Below the pieces are notes generated by a model that was not told the origin of the DNA, ran no database searches, and saw only the letters and a program-made list of their open reading frames with translations. 29,671 nucleotides of DNA from positions 1-29,671 of the IMG/VR virus record IMGVR_UViG_3300042540_000639; one strand, written 5' to 3'. Positions 7,090-15,055 of this stretch are shown here, in pieces. This stretch comes from a virus. Every line of letters begins with the position of its first letter. The first letter of the stretch is position 1. Made by a program: the position numbers and the translations under genes.

Positions 7090-9006
7090 ATGTTTAAGCT
7101 AGAGATTGGTTCTGTATCCATCAAGTGTATTGATCCTATTGCTGTTAAACAAGCAATGGAGAGCATTGGCGTAGACAGTTCCGTTATCTCTAAATGCAAC
7201 TCAGTAGAACTAAAGCATGGGCCTCGACCAGGGACAGGTCATTTCCTCATGCTGCAATCTGATTTTGATGCTTTAGCAGCAGAGATTGCTACATTTACCA
7301 GTAGTGCTTTCTTTCCTAATCTAACGATTAAAGCAGTTGATAACTTTAATAATGGTGCTGCCTATAGTTTTGGTAATTGGACTTTAGCCACTGCTAACAC
7401 CATTTATGGTCATCCAAGCAATCCTGATGCTATTGTTTATGTTACTGCTGAAGATGTTCGTCATTGGTTAGCCAGAACATACACACCAGCAAAGACATAT
7501 AATAAGATTCGTCATACTGAAAAAAACGTAGGTGTACCAGCAGGTACAAACAGATATTATAGCGATACCCTAAACGGAAGTAATCTTTGGACAATTAATG
7601 ATATGCTTGATGATATGGTGACAGGATATTCTGCTCCTATCACTTGGACATCATCATCGTTATTAGCCGACTATTACTTTTTCAATGTCATATCTGGTGA
7701 TATGACAATTCTTGATTGGTATTCCAGAGTAGCACAAACATTACGTTGTTATTATTACGTCGATACTGCCGGTCAGGTTGTATTTGATGACGCTATGTTT
7801 GATGAAGCAGATATTAGTAGTGCCCCTACTATTTATCATATGAAAAATCTAATGATTAACCCACGCAATACTGGGTCACCATTAGAGTCACAAAAATGGA
7901 CATTAGTATTTGTTACTGCTGAAAGCCTGGTAGGCAAGCATTACAACAATGAATCAGATATTATTGATCCTACAAATCAAAATAAATATCCAGTAAACAA
8001 TTGGCAGACAGAAATAGTACCATTTACTCAAGGTGCGCAGCAAGCTAATCTTCCTCATCACTCTGCTACTACAATACCACCAACACCCCCAAGTGGTTCC
8101 CCTACTACTTTGTTCTTACCAAGTTCAGCATATTGGTCTAACCAAGTCAGTCAAATAGCTCAACGAGTTAGAACGAATATTCATCCAGAATACCGATATG
8201 TAAATATACGAGGTTACTTTGCTTATACACCTCGGTTCCAAGGTGATGTGATTGTTTATTCCAATTATGGTGATGGGTTAGCAACTAGCATCTATGGTGT
8301 GAAAGAACATGAACTTGATTACCTGACTCCAGAGTTTAAGCACTATGAGAAAGAACTAATCAGAGAATACTGGAAGTTCATTCTTAAATCACCTTTCATT
8401 TATCCAGAAGGTTATTCCTATGGATATGCTACAGCAGACATTTACTATCCAATTCTTGATGTACCAAGAAGAACATCTGTTACTATTTTTGATTTAACTA
8501 AATCATTACGAGGAATTACAGTTGGCTCTAAAGGTACTTGTCATCAGATAGGTGCTTACTATTATGCTAATTGCTGTACTGAAGCAGTTAGTAGTTCGTC
8601 TTCGATTAGCCAACCTTCTAGCTCCAGTTCATCTAGTTCTAGCTCTTCCAGTTCCAGCAGTTCGTCTAGTTCGTCTAGCTCATCCAGTTCTAGTTCTTCA
8701 AGTTCTAGTTCTAGCAGTTCTAGTTCGTCAGCATCATCCGGTTCTAGTGCCTCCAGTGGTTCTGAAGGTTCTAGTGGATCTGGATCAGGTAGTGGGTCTG
8801 GATCGGGCAGCGGTTCTGGTTCTGACGGTGGTGGTGGTACTTGCGAAGGATTCTGTTCTTATACTTGGAATGGGTCATCGTGGGATTTAGTACAAAACTT
8901 CTGTGAAGGTACTCACCCACAATGCCTATGTAGTTATCCTTCCGGCCCTGGTATATTCCCAGGAGAAGGTCGAATTACAATTTGTGTTGGTGGTGGAGCG
9001 ATATAG
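7090..9006 (+). CDS. Virion stalk protein with poly-Ser linker and Cys-rich tip
   Basis: The 638-residue protein starts one base after the portal stop. Residues 1 to about 495 form a large mixed domain rich in Tyr, Asn and Asp, consistent with a structural adsorption or baseplate protein. From about residue 500 to 560 there is an almost pure Ser run, then a Gly-Ser repeat and an acidic/Gly hinge. A compact tip of about 50 residues with seven Cys follows (CEGFCSYTWNGSSWDL and later CEG, CLC, C). The Ser codons are mixed (agt, agc, tct, tcc, tca, tcg), so the protein sequence is selected and not a DNA repeat. I infer a surface-exposed rod with a disulfide- or metal-stabilised knob. Two glycosyltransferase genes lie downstream. 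No enzymatic motif is seen. Confidence 0.55.
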   Translation: MFKLEIGSVSIKCIDPIAVKQAMESIGVDSSVISKCNSVELKHGPRPGTGHFLMLQSDFDALAAEIATFTSSAFFPNLTIKAVDNFNNGAAYSFGNWTLATANTIYGHPSNPDAIVYVTAEDVRHWLARTYTPAKTYNKIRHTEKNVGVPAGTNRYYSDTLNGSNLWTINDMLDDMVTGYSAPITWTSSSLLADYYFFNVISGDMTILDWYSRVAQTLRCYYYVDTAGQVVFDDAMFDEADISSAPTIYHMKNLMINPRNTGSPLESQKWTLVFVTAESLVGKHYNNESDIIDPTNQNKYPVNNWQTEIVPFTQGAQQANLPHHSATTIPPTPPSGSPTTLFLPSSAYWSNQVSQIAQRVRTNIHPEYRYVNIRGYFAYTPRFQGDVIVYSNYGDGLATSIYGVKEHELDYLTPEFKHYEKELIREYWKFILKSPFIYPEGYSYGYATADIYYPILDVPRRTSVTIFDLTKSLRGITVGSKGTCHQIGAYYYANCCTEAVSSSSSISQPSSSSSSSSSSSSSSSSSSSSSSSSSSSSSSSSSSSSSSASSGSSASSGSEGSSGSGSGSGSGSGSGSGSDGGGGTCEGFCSYTWNGSSWDLVQNFCEGTHPQCLCSYPSGPGIFPGEGRITICVGGGAI

Positions 9007-9013
9007 GTAGAAT

Positions 9014-9538
9014 ATGTATACAGATTGCAAATACGAACAATGTGAAGGTGACGTATCTTACTGTAAAATTGCTTACGAACTTTCTGCAATCAAATCAGTA
9101 ACATCCAAAGAAGCATGTGAGCATTGCAGTAAAATCCCTAATTCCAGAACACATAACTCGGTAACTGCTTCTTTAGCATTACAAGCAGTACGAACTCACA
9201 AACCAGAAATGGTTAAAGAGTACATCTATCAAATCAAACATCTTCTTACTACTGAAGAACCCGATCAAAAAGTAGTTGGTGAAGGCCCAGGTACAGAACT
9301 TACTAAACTTCTTTCTTGGTTTGCCAAAGACACTCCAGGATGTAAGTGCAAAGACCATGCGAATCTTATGAACGTATGGGGTGTGGATGGTTGTAGAAAT
9401 AATATGGAAACCATATTACAATGGCTTGAAACAGCAGCAAAAGATCGTGGAATACCTTTCATCAAACCTCTTGCTAAAAGTCTCGTCAATCTCGCTATCA
9501 AACGAGCAGAGTCATGTACACCGAAAGATGCTTCATAA
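9014..9538 (+). CDS. Hypothetical Cys-rich protein
   Basis: The protein has 174 residues and I do not recognise its function. The N-terminal 40 residues carry five Cys in C-x4-C-x6-C and C-x2-C arrangements (residues 5, 10, 17, 36, 39), suggesting a metal site. Near residues 110-130 there is a GCKCKDHANLMNVWGVDGC motif, and downstream the protein is helical and basic. The G-C-x-C-x6-M-x-x-W-G-x-x-x-C pattern is one I associate with planctomycete phage/prophage proteins near glycosyltransferases, recalled and not searched. The last 25 nt overlap the next gene, so coupling to the glycosyltransferases is likely. A role in glycan or virion decoration is only inferred. Confidence 0.5.
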   Translation: MYTDCKYEQCEGDVSYCKIAYELSAIKSVTSKEACEHCSKIPNSRTHNSVTASLALQAVRTHKPEMVKEYIYQIKHLLTTEEPDQKVVGEGPGTELTKLLSWFAKDTPGCKCKDHANLMNVWGVDGCRNNMETILQWLETAAKDRGIPFIKPLAKSLVNLAIKRAESCTPKDAS

Positions 9539-10212
9539 TCAATTTAGATGTCCGTAGGGATCGATTACAGCAGTTTTATGATCGATTACCCAAGAACTTT
9601 CCTTGGGGCATTCCAGAGCGTTGGCAAGCGATTCATGGGGATTCAGTAAAGCATCCTGATTGGTGGACAGCAGGTAACGGTGCGTGGGGATGCTACAAGT
9701 CTCATCTTAATATCCTTGAATACTGCCTGAATAATCGAATTGAGTCATATACTGTCTTTGAAGATGACGCATTCTTTCGAGAAGATTTCAACACCAGTAT
9801 GCTCACTTTCTATGAGCATCTTCCAGAATGGGAGATGGTCTATCTTGGTGGACAACTCTTGCATGTTGAAGGTAATCCTCCTGAAGAAGTTAATCCTTTT
9901 GTATATATTCCCTATAACGTAAACAGAACACACGCCTTCATGGTGAATACTCGCAAAGGAATGGAGATTCTCTATAAATTCCTAAATGCAACACCCTTTG
10001 AGACTCACTACCATATCGACCATCATTTAGGATTGCTACACGAACGTAAGAAGCTAAAACTGTTCTGCCCTCATAAGTGGCTTGTAGGTCAATGTGAATC
10101 CACTAGCAACATCAGTGGTCAGCAAACAGGATCAACCTTCTTCGATGATCCTCATCAATGCATCAAATATAAAAAAGATCCTTTTGCAGGTTTAGGAACA
10201 GCAAAGTTATGA
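9514..10212 (+). CDS. GT25-like glycosyltransferase
   Basis: The 232-residue protein begins with a FIINLDVRRDRLQQF motif (residues 7-21), characteristic of family 25 glycosyltransferases (LPS/collagen-type galactosyltransferases). This is followed by WQAIHGD, GAWGCYKSHLNILEYC (residues 52-68) and an acidic VFEDDAFF segment near residue 82 that supplies the metal-binding acidic motif. Such enzymes transfer a sugar from a nucleotide donor to protein or glycan acceptors. It has no signal peptide, so it acts in the cytoplasm. It overlaps the Cys-rich gene upstream by 25 nt and the next glycosyltransferase by 4 nt, forming one transcription unit with the Ser-rich stalk gene. Its acceptor is unknown; virion protein glycosylation is my inference. 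Confidence 0.8.
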   Translation: MYTERCFIINLDVRRDRLQQFYDRLPKNFPWGIPERWQAIHGDSVKHPDWWTAGNGAWGCYKSHLNILEYCLNNRIESYTVFEDDAFFREDFNTSMLTFYEHLPEWEMVYLGGQLLHVEGNPPEEVNPFVYIPYNVNRTHAFMVNTRKGMEILYKFLNATPFETHYHIDHHLGLLHERKKLKLFCPHKWLVGQCESTSNISGQQTGSTFFDDPHQCIKYKKDPFAGLGTAKL

Positions 10213-11555
10213 TTAGACTGTATATAAATCTTTTTAATTGTGTTGAATCTCAACGAGCTAAAGAATTCGATTATGTTCTAAAAAAAAATTTAGAAAATAA
10301 ATGGATCGATGAGGTTGTGATTTTTATCAGTAAACTTGATGTTTTTATATTACCTGAATCGTCAAAGATAAAAACAGTAATAACTGATAATCTATATCGA
10401 CCTACTTATAGTGATTTTGTAGATGAAGCTAACAAAAGAATTACTTGTAAAAATGATATAACAATTATCGCAAATAGTGATTGTTATTTTGACGATTCAA
10501 TTCAAGAACTATTAAAGTATGATCTTCGATACCATTGCGTAGCCTTATCCAGGTGGGAAGAAAAACTTGATGGATATATTAATTTAGAATGCCCTGTTAA
10601 TTCTCAAGATGCATGGATGTTTCAAGGTAGAATTAGGCCAATATCAAATTGTGATTATTCATTAGGTATCTATGGTTGTGACAATCGATTTGCATGGCAA
10701 TGCACTAGAGCAGGATACCTAAATATCAATCCATGTCACACTATCATAATGAGACATTATCATTTTTCTAGTTATAGAAATTCTGGAATAACCATAAATG
10801 GCCCTAAAGAAACGGTAATGCAAGTTCCAATAGATACTTGCAATCTCCCACCTAAAAATTCACTAACAACAGGTATTTTTAGCTATAGTTTGTTTGGTTC
10901 TGAAAACAGGTATTTAGCTGGAGCTAAAATGAATGCTGCTTTAGTTAAATACGTATACCCAGGTTTTTGGTGTAGATATTATGTTGATTCTTCAATATCA
11001 AAAGAACTGAAACAAGAATTGTTTGATATGGGGGTTGAGATTGTAGAAAAGAAACCTGCTATGAATCTTGCAGGTATGTTTTGGAGATTTGAGGCATTAG
11101 ATTTTGCTGGAGTTGATATGGTGGGTGTACGTGATATCGACTCAAGATTATCTATAAGAGACAGAGAAGTAACTATGGAATGGTTACAATCAAATGCCAA
11201 CTATCATACATTTAGAGATCATCCATACCATCAAACGCATATTAATGGCGGTTTCTTTTCTGCTAAGAAACCCATATCAAACATATCAGAATTGATATCT
11301 AAATATCAACACAATGGCTATTATGGTCAAGATGAGAATTTCTTAAGAGACATCATCTGGCCTGAAATTAAAGATGAATTGATGATTCATTCAACATTTA
11401 ATACAGGCCCAGAAGGTGCTTACAAAGGAAATTATTTAAATCCTTCATTTATGCAGTATAGGTTTTGTGTCGAGAGAGTGTATCACGATGAGCATGTAGG
11501 GCATACAGATCATTCTGTGTTTGGTTATCAACCATGCAATTCAACCTACAGTTAA
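10209..11555 (+). CDS. Two-domain glycosyltransferase
   Basis: The 448-residue protein looks like two glycosyltransferase domains in tandem. Residues 1 to about 210 have alternating strands and helices with an IIANSDCYFDDSI segment near residue 93 that resembles the acidic metal-binding motif of GT-A enzymes. Residues from about 222 onward start a second Rossmann-like unit (GIFSYSLFGSENRY), with GMFWRFEAL and a VGVRDIDSRLS DxD-type motif near residue 305, then HINGGFF and GYYGQDENFL, typical of GT8-like enzymes. The gene is AT-rich compared with its neighbours and contains an A9 run. It overlaps the GT25-like gene by ATGA and converges with the helicase with no gap. The substrates are not predictable from sequence. 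Confidence 0.65.
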   Translation: MIRLYINLFNCVESQRAKEFDYVLKKNLENKWIDEVVIFISKLDVFILPESSKIKTVITDNLYRPTYSDFVDEANKRITCKNDITIIANSDCYFDDSIQELLKYDLRYHCVALSRWEEKLDGYINLECPVNSQDAWMFQGRIRPISNCDYSLGIYGCDNRFAWQCTRAGYLNINPCHTIIMRHYHFSSYRNSGITINGPKETVMQVPIDTCNLPPKNSLTTGIFSYSLFGSENRYLAGAKMNAALVKYVYPGFWCRYYVDSSISKELKQELFDMGVEIVEKKPAMNLAGMFWRFEALDFAGVDMVGVRDIDSRLSIRDREVTMEWLQSNANYHTFRDHPYHQTHINGGFFSAKKPISNISELISKYQHNGYYGQDENFLRDIIWPEIKDELMIHSTFNTGPEGAYKGNYLNPSFMQYRFCVERVYHDEHVGHTDHSVFGYQPCNSTYS

Positions 11556-13058
11556 TCAAATCTCACTCTTAACGTACACCAGTCGCTTGATCGCTCTAGT
11601 GATTGCAACATATTGTAGATTGTACTCCTGCTCACCCATACTCTTTTCCAGGAGTTTTGGGTGAGGTAGGAGGTCAGGTCGGTAGATGTACACCGTATTA
11701 GCTTCTAGCCCCTTGCTACGGTGTACCGAAGATAACAATACAGCCCCCTTGTCCTTCTGATCCTTAAAAAGGTCGTTTATACGCTGTTCGACCTCTTCGC
11801 GTGTATTCAGCCCATTGCATAGCACTCGGATGCATGCACAGCGATCTTGGAGGTTTACGAGCTTCTCTTCTGCTCCCCATCGCATCTTAGCAATCTTCTG
11901 TTCTTCCTTGACCTCATAAGCCTCTAGCTTATCCAGGATACCAGCGGTAGTCTCTTCTTTGAACTTGTTGATTGTAGTGATGAGTCCCTGTCCAATATCT
12001 CGACCCTGAATGTTAGCTCGGATATTGTCCTTAATCAACCGAAACACCAGAGATACGATAGGTGCATTCGTCCGACACACAACCATCATTGATTCCTGCT
12101 TTTCGTACCCCTTACGAATATCGCTCATCATCTTGATAGCAGTGGTGTTCTCGATCACACCTTCACCATTAGACTCTGCTGCTTTGAGTTCTGGTACAAT
12201 CTTGTTAGCTTCAGCAACAATCTTGCTCCCACATCGACGAGTTGTGTTCAAAGGTAGAACATCGACTCCACCGTTCGCACCAAGCATTTCTTGCAAGCGA
12301 AACATGCTTTGATTATCTGCCCCAGAGAATCCATAGATAGCCTGATGATGATCGCCAATGCAGATGATGTGATGTCCCTGCTTCAGAATTAATTCCTGCT
12401 GTGCCCTGTTGAGATCCTGGCACTCATCTACGATCAACAAATCAACTTTCTTTGCTTTCATTGCGTAGAAAGTAGGCATCCATACCATATCAGTGAAGTC
12501 GATGATCGCCCTGTTTTCCGATGCAACCTGGAGAGCCTTATTAGCCTTTTCCAGGATCAACGAGTTACTCGCATCGCTGTTTAGATCGTAGTAATCTCGC
12601 AGGTACTCTACTTCTTCTAGAGACAGTTGCAACGCATCTTCTACACGATGACCAATCATGTTATTGCGAGCTAGATCAATGATCTTGCTTACTGTGTTGT
12701 ATGTAGCCTTTTCTTTCTTCACTTCCTTGTCGCCGTAGACATCAAACAACACCTTATCGAACTTCCAGGAATCGATCTTAGTGTAACCACGGATGTTGCT
12801 TCGGATGATCGTCAGTCCTGAAGAATGACAGGTACATGCTTCACAAGACGATGGAATTCTCTGCTGAAGTTCCGTAGCAATCGACTTGTTAAATGCTACA
12901 AATCGAGTGGTCTTCCTTTCCACTTTTTGCATCCAAGCATGAATAGCTTCCTGTTCTGGAGAGAGAGTTACTCCAGCAGGAACACCCGCTACGCCCCAAA
13001 TCATGGTAGTAGTTTTACCGGAGCCAGCTAACGCAGAAACAATCAGATTACGAGCCAT
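11556..13058 (-). CDS. SF1A (UvrD/Rep-like) DNA helicase
   Basis: The 500-residue ATP-dependent helicase has a Walker A ALAGSGKTT at residues 9-17. Motif Ia lies near FNKSIATELQQR, a Walker B/DExQ box VDECQDL near residue 210, motif III GDHHQAIYGFSGAD near 235, and late motifs HRSKGLEA and YVAITRA near the C terminus. The architecture is that of SF1A 3'-5' helicases, shortened relative to UvrD (about 720 residues), as in phage versions. It probably unwinds DNA during replication or recombination with the nuclease and ATPase encoded across the divergent promoter region. The ribosome-binding site is AAGGATCA (13064-13071, minus strand), shared with several other genes here. It is the only clear minus-strand gene and converges directly with the glycosyltransferase gene. 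Confidence 0.85.
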   Translation of the reverse strand: MARNLIVSALAGSGKTTTMIWGVAGVPAGVTLSPEQEAIHAWMQKVERKTTRFVAFNKSIATELQQRIPSSCEACTCHSSGLTIIRSNIRGYTKIDSWKFDKVLFDVYGDKEVKKEKATYNTVSKIIDLARNNMIGHRVEDALQLSLEEVEYLRDYYDLNSDASNSLILEKANKALQVASENRAIIDFTDMVWMPTFYAMKAKKVDLLIVDECQDLNRAQQELILKQGHHIICIGDHHQAIYGFSGADNQSMFRLQEMLGANGGVDVLPLNTTRRCGSKIVAEANKIVPELKAAESNGEGVIENTTAIKMMSDIRKGYEKQESMMVVCRTNAPIVSLVFRLIKDNIRANIQGRDIGQGLITTINKFKEETTAGILDKLEAYEVKEEQKIAKMRWGAEEKLVNLQDRCACIRVLCNGLNTREEVEQRINDLFKDQKDKGAVLLSSVHRSKGLEANTVYIYRPDLLPHPKLLEKSMGEQEYNLQYVAITRAIKRLVYVKSEI

Positions 13059-13063
13059 TGTAG

Positions 13064-13071
13064 TGATCCTT
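13064..13071 (-). promoter_or_regulatory. AAGGATCA ribosome-binding site (helicase)
   Basis: On the minus strand AAGGATCA lies 5 nt upstream of the helicase ATG. The same octamer precedes genes at 15056, 18847, 27394 and 28256. It combines an AAGGA anti-SD match with an ARGGAU-like core close to the CsrA consensus. Confidence 0.6.
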
Positions 13072-13114
13072 TTAAAAAAATTTCTTTCCCGCTAACGCGA
13101 TTGATTATACTTAT

Positions 13115-13131
13115 TTTCGGCGTAGCCGAAA
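13115..13131. repeat. 7-bp perfect hairpin
   Basis: TTTCGGC (13115-13121), loop GTA, GCCGAAA (13125-13131). It has no T-run of terminator type immediately following on either strand. On the minus strand it would fall at the -35 position of the TATAAT promoter, so a regulator bound here could control the helicase. Confidence 0.6.
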
Positions 13132-13134
13132 GAG

Positions 13135-13170
13135 TTCTTGTACATTTTCTTGTAAATTTTCTTGTACAAA
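13135..13170. repeat. Three 12-bp direct repeats
   Basis: TTCTTGTACATT (13135-13146), TTCTTGTAAATT (13147-13158) and TTCTTGTACAAA (13159-13170) run head to tail with no gap. Exact 12-bp periodicity places the copies a little over one helical turn apart. They look like operator or iteron sites for a DNA-binding protein. Confidence 0.7.
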
Positions 13171-13258
13171 ATTTTGTGGAATTACCTGTTGCTTTTTCCA
13201 GGAAGTGCCGATACCATTCCCCAGGTCAGATGATTTTTACTAACTCACGGAGGCAGTT

Positions 13259-13480
13259 ATGCTAGTGCTGAGTCGAATGAAGGGCGAAGTAATCTGTATC
13301 GGGAATGACATCGAAATCGTGGTGGTTTCAACCAGTACAGGTCGGTGTAAGCTAGGTATAGTAGCACCGGAGAATACAAAAATCCTACGAAAGGAACTTA
13401 TCAGTGGGAGGCAAGCCAACACACACCCAACCAATCGATCTGGTAAAGAATCGGATCATCCAATCGATCCGCAGGACTAA
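13259..13480 (+). CDS. csrA: CsrA-family RNA-binding regulator
   Basis: The 73-residue protein aligns along its first 48 residues with CsrA/RsmA. It has the MLVLSR start with Leu4 and Arg6, a KGE turn, the GIVAP motif near residues 35-40 and the critical Arg of the ILRKEL strand (equivalent to R44 of E. coli CsrA). The C-terminal 22 residues are polar and probably disordered, longer than in typical 60-residue CsrA. CsrA dimers bind GGA motifs in mRNA leaders and alter translation or stability. A strong GGAGG site precedes the ATG. It is the first gene of the rightward replication block, a natural place for a master regulator, although its RNA targets are unknown. It could act on phage or host mRNAs. 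Confidence 0.85.
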   Translation: MLVLSRMKGEVICIGNDIEIVVVSTSTGRCKLGIVAPENTKILRKELISGRQANTHPTNRSGKESDHPIDPQD

Positions 13481-13487
13481 ACCAAGT

Positions 13488-14054
13488 GTGGTCAAGAGAC
13501 AATCTCGTAGAGAACACGTTGGGAAAGTGAGTAAACTCCCATTTCATCAATGGATCACTCACATTTTCCAGCACAACGAAATCTTCGATCAGAAACTAAC
13601 TGATCTGGATATCGTCAACAGTGCAGCAGCAGAATTTTCCAGGAGACTAGCCACCATCCGGTTGCTAATTACTACTCCAGGAAAACTAGGAACTGAACGA
13701 GCAAGGTACAACAAAGCAAGTAAGACCTGTTTACTGTCTTTGCGGTACAACGAACGACAGTTTCCAATCTCTGGTTCCGGTAGTGCAGCGATGTCACTGT
13801 CAGAGATCAGAGAAAAGTGTTTTCACTACATGAAGATCGATCCTAGATTCTTCACTACAGAGGAAATCAACTGGATCGAAATACAAAAAGAAGACGGTAA
13901 CGAATACTATCAAGACTGTTGGTTACCGACTGAAGAGGACAAGAAACTTTATTCATTTGGATCACAGCAACTCGGAGTTGCCGATAACGATCCATTACCA
14001 ATCGAAATACTCGAAATTCAGTGGCTAAAAAGTGCGAAGAAAAAGAAGAAGTAA
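13488..14054 (+). CDS. Hypothetical protein between csrA and nuclease
   Basis: I do not recognise this gene. From the GTG at 13488 it encodes 188 residues; an in-frame GTG at 13404 would add 28 residues but would overlap csrA by 77 nt, though it has an AAGGA upstream. The protein is basic at the N terminus and acidic further on, ends in a KKKKK tail, and has no Cys motif or membrane helix. A WITHIFQHNEIF helix lies near its start. It overlaps the downstream nuclease gene by 23 nt, indicating coupling within the replication operon. A DNA-transaction role is inferred from context only. Confidence 0.6.
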   Translation: MVKRQSRREHVGKVSKLPFHQWITHIFQHNEIFDQKLTDLDIVNSAAAEFSRRLATIRLLITTPGKLGTERARYNKASKTCLLSLRYNERQFPISGSGSAAMSLSEIREKCFHYMKIDPRFFTTEEINWIEIQKEDGNEYYQDCWLPTEEDKKLYSFGSQQLGVADNDPLPIEILEIQWLKSAKKKKK

Positions 14055-15021
14055 ACCAGCCTGGGATTTGTATCGAGATGGGATTAGCTATTCTCTGTTG
14101 TCTCGATTCGTGAACTGCCGAGAAAGATTCCGAATCTACACAGTGGAAGGTCTAAGACCAGCCGATACATCTGACTCGATGGACTTTGGAACGATGTTCC
14201 ATTCGATCCTAGAAGAACATGCTCAAGGCCGTAATCTTGCTTACCTGAAGCGAAAGCTACAGCAGCAAGCGAAGAACGATCCTGACGCAAAAGCAATGGC
14301 AGATCAATGTCTGCTATTGTTCAAATATTACGAAGAAACTTGGCGAGAGAATGATGCTGGTCGTAACTACATTTCCCAGGAAGAAGTGTTTCGCGTACCA
14401 GTCTACTTGCCGAGTGGTCGTAAGATTGATCTTCGTGGTCGATACGATGAAATCTATCGAGAGAACGGAGCTATCTGGCTACAGGAAAATAAAACCAAAG
14501 CACACATCGATGAACTTGCCTTGAGTAACATCTTGGCACACGATCTACAAACTATGCTCTATTGTTACACGATAAAACTTAAATATAAGGAGGAACCTCG
14601 TGGTGTACTGTACAACGTAATCAGAAGACCACTACTGAAGCAAAAGCAAAAAGAAACTGACTTAGATTTCCTTCACAGAATTGAAGATGATATCAAGACT
14701 CGACCAGAACATTATTTTGTGCGTTTTCGTACAGAATTTGGTGATGGTGATGTTGAAAAATTCTGCAAGCGTACATTATTTCCACTCCTGGAAAGTGTAT
14801 GTGTCTGGTGGGAATCGATCAAAGCAAACCCTTTCAATCCGTGGACTCAAGAGGACGGGTCACCGAATCTTCACCATTACGAACGACCGTTCGGGGTGTA
14901 CGATTCGTTTCGCAACGGAAAAGGAGATTACTTCGACCTAATCACTCGCGGAGTCGATTCAGGGCTAGAACTAATAGAAACAGTCTTCCCAGAACTGGAA
15001 GAACCAGTCGTCGTCGGTTAA
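14032..15021 (+). CDS. PD-(D/E)XK nuclease, RecB/Cas4-like
   Basis: The 329-residue protein has the hallmarks of the RecB/Cas4-type PD-(D/E)XK fold. SRFVNCRERFRIY lies near residues 24-36, and a MDFGTMFHSILEEH helix near residues 50-63 supplies the His/Glu motif. The catalytic Asp of GRYDEIY is residue 139 and the ENK motif has Glu152 and Lys154. These enzymes process DNA ends and usually act with a helicase or a recombinase. Only a Cys near the start (residue 28) and one near the end are seen, so I cannot claim a Cas4-style Fe-S cluster. The start at 14032 is GTG and overlaps the preceding gene. It belongs with the Sak4-like ATPase and the divergent SF1 helicase as a recombination set. Confidence 0.75.
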   Translation: MRRKRRSKPAWDLYRDGISYSLLSRFVNCRERFRIYTVEGLRPADTSDSMDFGTMFHSILEEHAQGRNLAYLKRKLQQQAKNDPDAKAMADQCLLLFKYYEETWRENDAGRNYISQEEVFRVPVYLPSGRKIDLRGRYDEIYRENGAIWLQENKTKAHIDELALSNILAHDLQTMLYCYTIKLKYKEEPRGVLYNVIRRPLLKQKQKETDLDFLHRIEDDIKTRPEHYFVRFRTEFGDGDVEKFCKRTLFPLLESVCVWWESIKANPFNPWTQEDGSPNLHHYERPFGVYDSFRNGKGDYFDLITRGVDSGLELIETVFPELEEPVVVG

Positions 15022-15043
15022 AATAGCTACTCTTTTTTACAAG

Positions 15044-15051
15044 AAGGATCA
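15044..15051 (+). promoter_or_regulatory. AAGGATCA ribosome-binding site (ATPase)
   Basis: AAGGATCA lies 4 nt before the GTG start at 15056. It supports that start and is one of five copies of this motif in translation initiation regions of the window. Confidence 0.65.
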
Positions 15052-15055
15052 TTTT

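Larger units (their letters stand above)
13072..13258. promoter_or_regulatory. Divergent control region (helicase / csrA)
   Basis: This gap separates the minus-strand helicase from plus-strand csrA. It contains a TATAAT-type -10 on the minus strand (13104-13109), a TTTCGGC-GTA-GCCGAAA hairpin (13115-13131) and three 12-bp direct repeats (13135-13170). One copy of the YCCAGGA heptamer lies near 13196. No convincing sigma70 pair was found for the plus strand. The csrA ribosome-binding site is CGGAGGC just upstream of 13259. The layout suggests shared regulation of the two divergent units, which is inference. Confidence 0.5.

Noticed and set aside
8595-8760. Tandem DNA repeat or microsatellite in the Ser run
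   Set aside because: Ser is encoded by all six codons in irregular order, so there is no fixed DNA repeat unit; the repetition is at protein level.
8552-8890. 112-residue Val/Leu-rich frame overlapping the Ser-rich region
   Set aside because: It is the alternate-frame reading of the poly-Ser and Gly-Ser codons. It has no start context, and the composition follows directly from shifted Ser codons.
10280-10290. A9 run in the second glycosyltransferase as a second frameshift site
   Set aside because: In the -1 frame a stop follows within a few codons and there is no obvious downstream stem, so slippage would only truncate the protein.
13259-14054. Frameshift fusion of csrA with the following ORF
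   Set aside because: The second ORF is in the +1 frame, no slippery sequence was seen in the overlap, and it has usable starts of its own.
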